Positions 1 to 6,745 of a stretch of DNA of 15,423 nt are shown piece after piece (the stretch's first letter is position 1; each line of letters begins with the position of its first letter). The translations under genes were made by a program, and so were the position numbers. The notes under the pieces were generated by a model. It saw only the letters and a program-made list of their open reading frames with translations. It was not told the origin of the DNA and made no database searches. Origin of the DNA: Puniceicoccales bacterium (GTDB lineage: Bacteria; Verrucomicrobiota; Verrucomicrobiia; Opitutales; JAIRLM01); assembly GCA_031287845.1 (NCBI GenBank), contig JAITSI010000095.1, positions 1 to 15,423 on the forward strand. Direction: 5' to 3'.

Positions 1-128
1 TGGGGGCTTTGCCCCCAGCTTCGCTTCCCCCGATTATCGATGCTACGGCACTCCGTGGGCGGGGGATTGGCAAAGGGGCGCGGCAGCCCCCTTTGCGACC
101 TCCAGCCCCACCGTCAACCGCCGGCCCG
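1..128 (-). repeat. GC-rich 3'-intergenic repeat, left copy
   Basis: Read on the minus strand, this segment lies just past the stop codon of the GT4 gene. Positions 1-104 are a near-identical inverted copy of 13850-13953, and 107-128 match 13732-13753 in inverted orientation (core GGTTGACGGTGGGG). It contains the hairpin GGGGGC-TTT-GCCCCC at 2-16 and a conserved block with CGATTATCGATGCTACGGCA. The left copy is the compact form; the right copy carries about 97 extra bp. Both copies sit immediately 3' of a gene and in the same orientation relative to that gene. This suggests a dispersed 3'-end element (REP-like or termination-related) rather than transposon ends, and no transposase is visible. 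The repeat may continue beyond the left edge. Confidence 0.8.
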
Positions 129-146
129 GATCTGCGGGGTCCTACC

Positions 147-1466
147 CTAGCGGGCCACCTCCACCCGGCCCCGGTGCCGGTGGAAGGCCTCCAAATGGGC
201 CGCAAACTCACCGTAGACCTTGTCGGCCAGAAAATTTTCGCGGAAAACCCGCAGGCCGTTTTCCCGCATGGATTCCCGCAGGTTCGGCGACTGGAGCAGG
301 CGGCAGAGAAGGGCGTGGAGGGCGTCCAGGTCCTTGGGAGGGAAGCAAATGCCAAAGCTATTCTGGCGCATGAGAAAAAATAATTCGCCGTGGAGCGAGG
401 ACAGCATGGGAACGCCCATGGAGAGAAAATCCAGCGGCTTGTTGCGGATGGTGGGGCGGTGCATGTCCTTATAGGGGAGGAGGCCAACCGTGGTAACGGC
501 CAGCAGCTGGTACAGTTCCCGCTGGTCCAGCCAGCCGGTGACGGTGAGGTTCGGCAGCGAGGAAAATTTTTTCTGCAGGATCCGGCGCACCGGCTCCTCG
601 CCGGCCAGCACGAAGCGCACATCCCGGCGACCCTCCCGCCAGAAGTGCCGGGCCAGCCGCACCACAAGGTCGAAGTCGAAGGAGGAGCCAACCCTGCCGA
701 TGCAGGTCACGATGTGGGAGGCGTCGGCAGCCTTGAGCGTGCTCAGGTAGCGGCGCCGCTGCTCCTCGCAGGAGAAAATTTCCCGGGGCGGCTCCTCGTA
801 GGCCAGGGAAAAGATGCGGTCCCAGCCGTGGGAGCGGCGGTCCACCTGGCCCAGGGACCAGCGCAGGCATTCCGTGGAAATGGCGGTGATGGCGTCCGCC
901 CGGTGGAGAATTTTTTGAATCTGCCGCCGCTCGTCGCGGAAAAACCAGCCGGCGATTGGCCGCCAGGGAAATTTTAAATTTTTGACCAGCGAGTCGGGCC
1001 AGGTGTCGCGCACGTCGAGGAGCAGGGGAACGCCGTGGCGGTGGGCATGGTCCGCGACGCGCAGGGCAAGCGGTGTCGGGTGCAGGGAACAGAGAATCAG
1101 GTCCGGCAGCGCCTCCTCCGATGCCTGCAGGCCAAACTGGGCGGCAAGTTCCCGGCCGTGGCGGGAGTAGCGCGGGGAAATGCTACGGGCATAGGCGGTG
1201 GGGCCGTGCAAAAAACGATAGCGGAGCGAGGAGCCGAGGGAAATTTCCCGGGCCTCCTGGAAGCGGAAGACGCGGCGCAGGGGATCGAAGGTGGAAGCCC
1301 AGCGCAGGACGCTGTGGCCCCGCTCCACGAGCCGGTTGGCCAGCATCTCGCTGCGAAAGGGCCGGCTGCCGCCGTCGACGAAGGACACCGGTTCCCCCAC
1401 CTGTACCACCCAGACGTTCACGGCCGGGGCATTTCTAGGTTTTCCCGCGCCCGTGTCCAGGTTCAT
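147..1466 (-). CDS. GT4-family glycosyltransferase (WbuB-like)
   Basis: The gene encodes a 439-residue predicted retaining glycosyltransferase of the GT-B fold, which would transfer a sugar from a nucleotide-sugar donor onto a surface-glycan intermediate at the cytoplasmic face. The N-terminal acceptor domain starts at about residue 16 with a beta strand and the VQVGEP segment typical of WbuB-type enzymes, followed by RSEMLANRLVERGH. A DVRDTWPD motif lies at about 151-158. The donor-binding domain starts near residue 245 and contains the RNKPLDFLSMGVPML segment around K343, which corresponds to the usual KLFEYLAAGKPVL region. The classical E-x7-E pair is not evident, as in many WbuB relatives. 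The stop is TAG at 147-149. The ATG at 1464-1466 has only a weak upstream ribosome site. It is divergent from the GT2 gene, so the two probably serve one glycan pathway. Acceptor and sugar are unknown. Confidence 0.88.
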   Translation of the reverse strand: MNLDTGAGKPRNAPAVNVWVVQVGEPVSFVDGGSRPFRSEMLANRLVERGHSVLRWASTFDPLRRVFRFQEAREISLGSSLRYRFLHGPTAYARSISPRYSRHGRELAAQFGLQASEEALPDLILCSLHPTPLALRVADHAHRHGVPLLLDVRDTWPDSLVKNLKFPWRPIAGWFFRDERRQIQKILHRADAITAISTECLRWSLGQVDRRSHGWDRIFSLAYEEPPREIFSCEEQRRRYLSTLKAADASHIVTCIGRVGSSFDFDLVVRLARHFWREGRRDVRFVLAGEEPVRRILQKKFSSLPNLTVTGWLDQRELYQLLAVTTVGLLPYKDMHRPTIRNKPLDFLSMGVPMLSSLHGELFFLMRQNSFGICFPPKDLDALHALLCRLLQSPNLRESMRENGLRVFRENFLADKVYGEFAAHLEAFHRHRGRVEVAR

Positions 1467-1561
1467 TTTCGAGGCCCAGCGGCGGCTGGCCAGGCACTTT
1501 TCCCGGGATTTTCCGGAAAAAGCCTTGTGGCTAGCCGATTTTTTACCTCACTCCCACGGCC
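1467..1561. promoter_or_regulatory. Divergent intergenic region with palindromes
   Basis: This 95-bp gap separates the start codons of the divergent GT4 and GT2 genes, so promoters for both should lie here or just inside the genes. It contains a perfect 12-bp palindrome TTTTCCGGAAAA at 1509-1520, another palindrome CCCGGG at 1502-1507 and GGCTAGCC at 1529-1536. The 12-mer is a reasonable operator candidate for a dimeric regulator acting on both directions. I see no convincing -35/-10 pair, so the promoter positions are inferred only from gene orientation. Confidence 0.35.
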
Positions 1562-2290
1562 ATGGCCCCGGAAGCTCCACAGGTAAATCGCTCCGCCGCG
1601 GGCACAATTTCCATCGTCATCCCAGCCTGGAACGCGGCCCGCTACCTCGAAGAGACAATCCGCAGCGTGCATGGCCAGGACACGGCGCCCATGGAAATTT
1701 TGCTGGCGGACGACGGCTCGGAGGACGGCGGCGGCGACCTGGCCGAGGCGCTGGGCTGCACCGTCCTGCGCCAGGAATGGAAGGGGCCGGCGGCGGCGCG
1801 TAACCTGGCACTGGCAAGGGCACGCGGCGACCTTGTCCTATTTTTAGACGCCGATGACCTGCTGGAGCCGCACGCGCTCTCCACCCTGCTGGCGCCGCTG
1901 GCGGCCGACGAAGGCCTGCAGGTGGCAAAGGCCATGGCCCTGGACTTTCCATCGCCGGATCTCTCTCCGGACGAAGTGCTGCGGCTACGGCCGCGCCGGG
2001 AGCCCTACGCCGGCCTGCTCTCCGGCTGCGTCCTCCTGCGCCGCTCCGCCCTGGAAATTCTAGGAAATTTCGACGAAACTCTCACAACGGGTGAAGGCGT
2101 CGACTGGCTGCTGCGGATGGGGGACAGGGCCGTCCGGTCCATGCAACTGCCCACGGTCACCGTGCGCAGGAGGCTGCACAGGAACAATAGCGGACGCCGG
2201 CTCCGCCGGGATGAGTACGTGTCCTATGCGGCAATTCTGCGCCGGAGGAGGGATGGCGGCAGCGGGCCGGGAAATTTGCAAAATTTTTAA
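1562..2290 (+). CDS. GT2-family glycosyltransferase
   Basis: The gene encodes a 242-residue GT-A-fold, inverting-type glycosyltransferase expected to be cytosolic or membrane-associated. The donor-binding strand ISIVIPAWN is at residues 16-24. The nucleotide-binding DDGS motif is at 50-53 and the metal-binding D-A-D triad, within LFLDADD, ends at about 98. The probable catalytic-base region GEGVDW is at 177-182, with D181 where ED/DD usually occurs. The protein is short for the family and has no C-terminal membrane helices; it ends in an Arg-rich stretch followed by a Gly-rich tail. The ATG has no clear Shine-Dalgarno sequence. It is divergent from the GT4 gene and ends 101 bp before the first T3SS operon gene, so read-through into that operon is possible. 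Donor and acceptor cannot be deduced. Confidence 0.88.
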   Translation: MAPEAPQVNRSAAGTISIVIPAWNAARYLEETIRSVHGQDTAPMEILLADDGSEDGGGDLAEALGCTVLRQEWKGPAAARNLALARARGDLVLFLDADDLLEPHALSTLLAPLAADEGLQVAKAMALDFPSPDLSPDEVLRLRPRREPYAGLLSGCVLLRRSALEILGNFDETLTTGEGVDWLLRMGDRAVRSMQLPTVTVRRRLHRNNSGRRLRRDEYVSYAAILRRRRDGGSGPGNLQNF

Positions 2291-2391
2291 AAGCGCCGGG
2301 GCAGGGCACGGGACGCCGCAGGATTGGCCCAGGAAGCCCATTTCCGCCGGCGGATGGGATTGGCCCGATAAATTTTGCCATTGACGAAGGC

Positions 2392-3648
2392 GTGCGGGCC
2401 AATCAAGCTGCCGCCATGGTGCGGTTGGAGGATTACCTAGCCCGTTCTCCCTACTACGGCATATTTGAGTCAAGCCCGGAACACTACAAGGCGGCCGGGA
2501 AGAAAAATTCCATCGCGGAGCTGCTGACGCTGGCGGGGGATGCCGGCGACTACGAAACGGACAGGCTCTACACCCCGCGCACGGGGGGAGGCTACGCGGA
2601 GTCGCCGCGGGGGGAATTCCTGCGGCGGAAGGACGGCAGCCACGTGCACGTCTCCCAGCTCTACGTGCCGATCGGGGAGGTCGATTCGGCGATCCAGCTC
2701 TCCACGAGGCTTTTGGCGATCTCATTCCACGCCTACAACTCCCTGATGGCCCAGATGGCAGCATTCCTGGAGGAAATGGAGGCGGACGGGACAAAACTGC
2801 GCAGGCTGCAGGATGTCTATAAAAAATGCACGCTGCTGCAGAGCGAGCTGGACCTGACAAATTTGTCATCGGCGGTCCCGGTGGACGCGAACTTTCTGGA
2901 TACACTGGCCGCCGTCGGCCTGCTGGAGGACGGCGCAACGTTCGTCACCGGCCCGGAGGACGTGCGCATCGACGCCGTGGCAACGGAATGGTGGTTCGGC
3001 TGGGACGGCGGAAAAATCAAAAAACTCTACGCCGATTCGGTCCGCAGCTACCACCCCTACCTCGGAACCGATGGCAGGGTGGAGATGGGAACGGAGGGGG
3101 AAACCAGGATCGGCAGGGAAACGTTCGACACGGCAACGGAGGAGGGGGTCAAACGGATGCAGGACTACCTGGCCAGGGGAATGGTGCGGGGAACGGTCCG
3201 CATGGAAAGGAGCAGCGTGCTGCGCTCCCTGACCGGCGCATGGCAGATCCGCTCGGCGGTGGAGGGCGAAGACGGCGGAGGCGATGGCCAGGCCACGGCG
3301 CTGGCACGCGGCACCGACGCGGGAAAGGACATGGGCAAAAATCCGCGGGACAGCTTCAACCGGAGCGCCACCCGCGAGTTCGACTACGACGTCTACGACC
3401 ACGCGCACAGGGAAAGCCGGGAACGCATCCGGGAAAGGGGCATCCCCGCATTCCTGTCCCTGCGGGAACTGCGCACGCAAATGGACGTGCTCCGCTCGGA
3501 AATCTGCCGCGGCAACGGCCACCTGGAGGTGGTGCAGCAGTACCTGGCCCGGACGCAGCACGAGATAGCCGGAGTCTTTTCGCTGGGATCCAACCTGCTC
3601 CGCAGCTGGGGGGAGTACGCGCAAAATATCACCCGCAGAACGCACTAG
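2392..3648 (+). CDS. EspA-like T3SS secreted paralogue 1 (divergent)
   Basis: This 418-residue protein is the most divergent of four related proteins in the operon. Its C-terminal tail (DVLRSE...TQHEIAGVFSLGSNLLRS...AQNITRR) aligns with the tails of the three genes downstream, and an IPAF segment before it corresponds to their LPxEI segment. The middle (about 185-330) has an odd WWFGWDG stretch and a charged region not shared with the paralogues. By family resemblance to EspA/SseB it would be a secreted filament or tip component. The start is uncertain. GTG 2392 is the first standard start after an upstream stop at 2212 and has no properly spaced ribosome site; ATG 2416 is in frame. The frame stays open upstream and residues encoded from about 2368 look protein-like, so a rare ATT start at 2380 is conceivable. 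Two copies of GGATTGGCCC (2321-2330, 2357-2366) lie just upstream. Confidence 0.7.
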   Translation: MRANQAAAMVRLEDYLARSPYYGIFESSPEHYKAAGKKNSIAELLTLAGDAGDYETDRLYTPRTGGGYAESPRGEFLRRKDGSHVHVSQLYVPIGEVDSAIQLSTRLLAISFHAYNSLMAQMAAFLEEMEADGTKLRRLQDVYKKCTLLQSELDLTNLSSAVPVDANFLDTLAAVGLLEDGATFVTGPEDVRIDAVATEWWFGWDGGKIKKLYADSVRSYHPYLGTDGRVEMGTEGETRIGRETFDTATEEGVKRMQDYLARGMVRGTVRMERSSVLRSLTGAWQIRSAVEGEDGGGDGQATALARGTDAGKDMGKNPRDSFNRSATREFDYDVYDHAHRESRERIRERGIPAFLSLRELRTQMDVLRSEICRGNGHLEVVQQYLARTQHEIAGVFSLGSNLLRSWGEYAQNITRRTH

Positions 3649-3670
3649 CATTTTCAAAGGAGAAATAACC

Positions 3671-4054
3671 ATGGACGAACACGAGGAAAAAAGCATCGCC
3701 GCTCAGATCGAAAAAAATAACAAGCTCATCGCCGAGGCCAAGGAGACCATCGAGCGCATGCGGACGCTGTTCCGCTCCCTGGGGGCGGACCTGGATTCGG
3801 GAGATAATATCTTTCTCAACTCCAAGGAGCTTTCCCCGGAGGGAAGGAAACAGGCCGAGGGCATAATCGCCAAGCTGGAGCAGGAGTACGAGGAGCGCTA
3901 CCAGCAGTACCGGGAAACCGTCCGGGCCCTGCCGGGGGCGCACCCCATTCCGGAAACGCTGAGAGAGGCGATGGCGGAGAGCCAGCGGCGCTACAACGAG
4001 GCAAAGGCCAAGGAACGGCCCGCCAAAAAGGGCGTAAAGCGCCTGCGGCTCTAA
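3671..4054 (+). CDS. Small coiled-coil protein, candidate SseA/CesA-like chaperone
   Basis: The gene encodes a 127-residue, highly charged, almost wholly helical protein. The first coiled coil is at about 4-40 (IEKNNKLIAEAKETIERM) and the second at about 55-85 (IAKLEQEYEERYQQYRE). A short Pro-containing stretch follows, and the C-terminus is basic (KKGVKRLRL). SseA and CesA, which hold SseB/EspA filament subunits soluble before secretion, have the same size and layout, including two helices and a basic end. Here the gene sits between the first and second EspA-like genes. I see no secretion signal or membrane segment, so a cytosolic chaperone is the best inference. A secreted stalk protein is the main alternative. 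A strong AAAGGAGA site at 3656-3663 precedes the ATG by 7 nt, and the gap from the previous gene is 22 bp. Confidence 0.65.
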   Translation: MDEHEEKSIAAQIEKNNKLIAEAKETIERMRTLFRSLGADLDSGDNIFLNSKELSPEGRKQAEGIIAKLEQEYEERYQQYRETVRALPGAHPIPETLREAMAESQRRYNEAKAKERPAKKGVKRLRL

Positions 4055-4075
4055 TTGTAAAAAAAGGGAAACGCC

Positions 4076-5806
4076 ATGCCCATTTCACTGGTAAGCCTGC
4101 GCACCGCCTTCGTGGATGCGCTCACGGGCCGCACCATCGTCGATGCGGAGGCCCTGAAGAAGATGATCGAGTTCCGGGACGACTATAACGACCCGGAAAT
4201 GTATATCTATGATAAAACCCTGACCGATGATACCTATGCCGATTACTACGAAAAGTCCGGGGGGGGATACACGCTCTACATCCCGGACATGGACGAGAAC
4301 GGCAACCCAATCTACACCGCCATCCAAAACCTGGACAGCGCCATCGCCGGCAGCTCATCCCTGTTCCTAAAGGTGGCCGGCACGAATCCGGCCCAGTACG
4401 TGGACATCTACACCCTGTACCACCTCGACACCACCGCCATTTTTGCCAAGACGAGCAGCCACGGACTCTTCGACTACGCCGACACCGCAACCCGGGTGAC
4501 ATCGGTGCTCTACTCCCTGGGCTGCCGGCAGAAAAAACTCCTGGAGCAGTACACGCGGGACATTGCCGCCATCGGCGATGAGCAGCGGCTGATGGGCGCC
4601 ATCGCCGACATGCTCTCCGACCTGGAAACCGAGCTCACGGCCAAGGACGCGTCGGTGCTGGACGCGACCGAACTCAACAAAACCGTCCTGCCGGCGGAGG
4701 TGGTCGCGTTCTTCATACGGCGGGGGATCCTGAGCCAGGTGGACAACGGGAAACTGCCACCGTCAACCATCAAAGAAATGCTCCTACACCTGGACGGCGT
4801 GGACGGAACCATCACGAAGACACAACTTTCCCACACGGAATCTTTCATCGCCTGGACCCAGCTGCTCACACTGGTCAAACATCCCGAGCTGCTCGATGGA
4901 GCCCTCGGCGTCAAACTGCCAACCAGCGTAACCAACGAAACGCTGACGGCGGCAGACGCGGTAACGGACATGTACAATGCGATGTACTGGCAGACCGCGT
5001 CCGACATGGATGGAAACTCCAACCGAGCCCTCATCAGCGGGGAACACTGGGTCTTCGATCCCCGGCTCCGCGACAAGGATGGGAACATTCTAGCCCACGA
5101 CGGCTCGGGCAATGTGACCCTCTGGGACGGCGCAGACGAAAGCACGTGCATCTACTTCGACGGGTTTTCCACGACAAGCGGCGCCCCCGACTACTCCTTT
5201 GTCTGGTACTCCGCCTCCCCGCCGTCCAACAGCGCCGAGCTGGAATGCGGCATGGCGGAATGGATGAACCTGAACTACGGCACCGGCCAGTCGTTCCTTG
5301 CCAGCCCAGGCACCTACATAGAAAAGGGATCCGATGGCGAACTGAAGTTTACGGATGCGTTCAAAAGTTGGGTGAAAGGCAGCGGTTCGGGGATAACCAT
5401 TCCAAGCTTCAACCCCACGGACGGCACAAGCCCAACGTACAAGATTGTCGGCATCACACTTGCGAGCTCCGGCGGAACAACCCTGGCGAATATCAAGGCC
5501 GACACGAACCCCTGGCCCGTTCCAACGAGCAGCACCGCAACCACCACCTTTACCAATGCCTACGCAACGATGCTCCAGGGGCCAATCGACAAGAAAATTG
5601 CCGACTACAAGCTGACCAGTGCCCAGGTGGCCGCCCTGGCCGAGGGACTGCGCATCTACTCGGAGCAGGTGAACAGCGACGGGACCATCCGCACCAATCA
5701 ACTGCAGCAGGCCCAGAACAGCGCCCAGGAATCCATCACCGTCGCAACCAACCTGCTCAAGTCCATCAAAGAGATCCAGCAGGAACCAACCCGCAACATA
5801 CACTAG
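4076..5806 (+). CDS. EspA-like T3SS secreted paralogue 2 with inserted module
   Basis: This 576-residue protein is predicted to be a secreted filament or tip subunit. The N-terminal core includes a GGGYTLY segment and a YVDIYTLYHLD motif at 108-118, then a helical stretch VLYSLGCRQKKLLEQY and an LPAEVVAFF segment, resembling the EspA helix plus LPDEVISY layout. From about 296 it carries an extra domain (VTDMYNAMYW, then HWVFDP at 324-329, WDG and C-x-YF-x-GF) shared with the 1389-residue paralogue. The helical tail is at about 514-576, with LRIY at 525-528. No transmembrane helix or Sec signal is visible, which fits T3SS export. AGGG at 4065-4068 precedes the ATG, and the stop TAG overlaps the next gene's ribosome site. 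Filament identity is inferred from architecture and neighbours. Confidence 0.72.
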   Translation: MPISLVSLRTAFVDALTGRTIVDAEALKKMIEFRDDYNDPEMYIYDKTLTDDTYADYYEKSGGGYTLYIPDMDENGNPIYTAIQNLDSAIAGSSSLFLKVAGTNPAQYVDIYTLYHLDTTAIFAKTSSHGLFDYADTATRVTSVLYSLGCRQKKLLEQYTRDIAAIGDEQRLMGAIADMLSDLETELTAKDASVLDATELNKTVLPAEVVAFFIRRGILSQVDNGKLPPSTIKEMLLHLDGVDGTITKTQLSHTESFIAWTQLLTLVKHPELLDGALGVKLPTSVTNETLTAADAVTDMYNAMYWQTASDMDGNSNRALISGEHWVFDPRLRDKDGNILAHDGSGNVTLWDGADESTCIYFDGFSTTSGAPDYSFVWYSASPPSNSAELECGMAEWMNLNYGTGQSFLASPGTYIEKGSDGELKFTDAFKSWVKGSGSGITIPSFNPTDGTSPTYKIVGITLASSGGTTLANIKADTNPWPVPTSSTATTTFTNAYATMLQGPIDKKIADYKLTSAQVAALAEGLRIYSEQVNSDGTIRTNQLQQAQNSAQESITVATNLLKSIKEIQQEPTRNIH

Positions 5807-5818
5807 GAGAAAATTGCC

Positions 5819-6724
5819 ATGCCCGACATCGCCCACGTCACCCTCGCCGAGACATTTCCGAGCATTTTCACATCCAGCGTGACCCTATTCACAAATGAAA
5901 CAATCCGAAAAATGATCGACCTGGCCCCCTATGACAGCATGAGCGGGGACTGCTACAAGTTCGACGCCGCCATCGCCGGAGATACCCTATCCTCGAAATA
6001 CGAAAAAAATTCGGGCAACACCGGCTATGTCCTCTACTACCGGGCCGGCAGCATGGTGAACGGCACCGAGTGCTGGGCCCCCGTCTCCACGGCCAACGAC
6101 GCCATCGTCAACGCCCGGGAGGTTTACCTGCGCATTCCCTCAAGCGACCGCTACGTGCGCATCTACGACCTGGTCCACTTCGACGTGGCCAAGGTGGTGG
6201 GCCAAACCACCGCATTCTACGCGGCGGCCGCCCTTGCCTACGCCATGAGCTGCATGCAGATGAAACAGTTGGAGTTGAACGTGACCAACCTGGAACAGCT
6301 CAACGACGAACTATTGCGCCTCAACAAGGTTCTGACGCGGCTATCCTCCATCAAAGACGAGCTCTCCACCAAGGATAAGCTCGTGGAGGATGTAAACAAT
6401 TTAAACACCAAGGATATGACGAATGTGAAGGTGGATCTCGACGGGGATACCATCGAGGAAACGAAAATTATCGACTTCCTAAAGGAACGGCTCCTCCTCG
6501 ACTCTGGCCTGATGAAGGATGGCAATGTGCTAAACGCCAATCAGATAAGCTTTTGGAGCGATTCCCTGCGCATCTACTATGAACAGTGCAACGGGGTGGT
6601 GAACAGACTTTCCTCGGAAATGCAGAGGAATTCCAGCGAATCGTCCCAGTGCAACACATTCGTTTCCAACACACTCCAATCCAGGGGAAAGGTCCTTTCC
6701 TCCGTGACGGGAAATCTGCGCTAG
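5819..6724 (+). CDS. EspA-like T3SS secreted paralogue 3 (minimal form)
   Basis: This 301-residue protein is the shortest of the four paralogues and shows the family core without a large insert. The N-terminal region has an NTGYVLYYR stretch and a YVRIYDLVHFD motif at 112-122. A helical AYAMSCMQMKQLEL segment and a long coiled coil follow. IIDFLKERLL is at about 217-226, matching EspA's LPDEVISY position, and the tail NQISFWSDSLRIYYEQ has LRIY at 250-253. The two coiled arms joined by a short middle are the standard EspA/SseB layout, making this the best candidate for the main filament subunit. The ribosome site TAGGAG overlaps the preceding stop codon at 5804-5806, implying translational coupling. 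The next gene follows after 21 bp. Confidence 0.74.
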   Translation: MPDIAHVTLAETFPSIFTSSVTLFTNETIRKMIDLAPYDSMSGDCYKFDAAIAGDTLSSKYEKNSGNTGYVLYYRAGSMVNGTECWAPVSTANDAIVNAREVYLRIPSSDRYVRIYDLVHFDVAKVVGQTTAFYAAAALAYAMSCMQMKQLELNVTNLEQLNDELLRLNKVLTRLSSIKDELSTKDKLVEDVNNLNTKDMTNVKVDLDGDTIEETKIIDFLKERLLLDSGLMKDGNVLNANQISFWSDSLRIYYEQCNGVVNRLSSEMQRNSSESSQCNTFVSNTLQSRGKVLSSVTGNLR

Positions 6725-6745
6725 GGAGGAAAAAAGGAGGGGGCT

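Noticed and set aside
9..383. Open frame reading PPIIDATA...GIGKG through the left repeat
   Set aside because: It is the translation of the repeat and the antisense of the GT4 gene. The same peptide-like string appears on the minus strand at the right repeat copy, as expected for a non-coding repeat.
2060..2938. Minus-strand 292-codon frame antisense to the GT2 gene and the first operon gene
   Set aside because: Low-complexity Pro/Arg-rich translation with no domain, opposite two better-supported genes.
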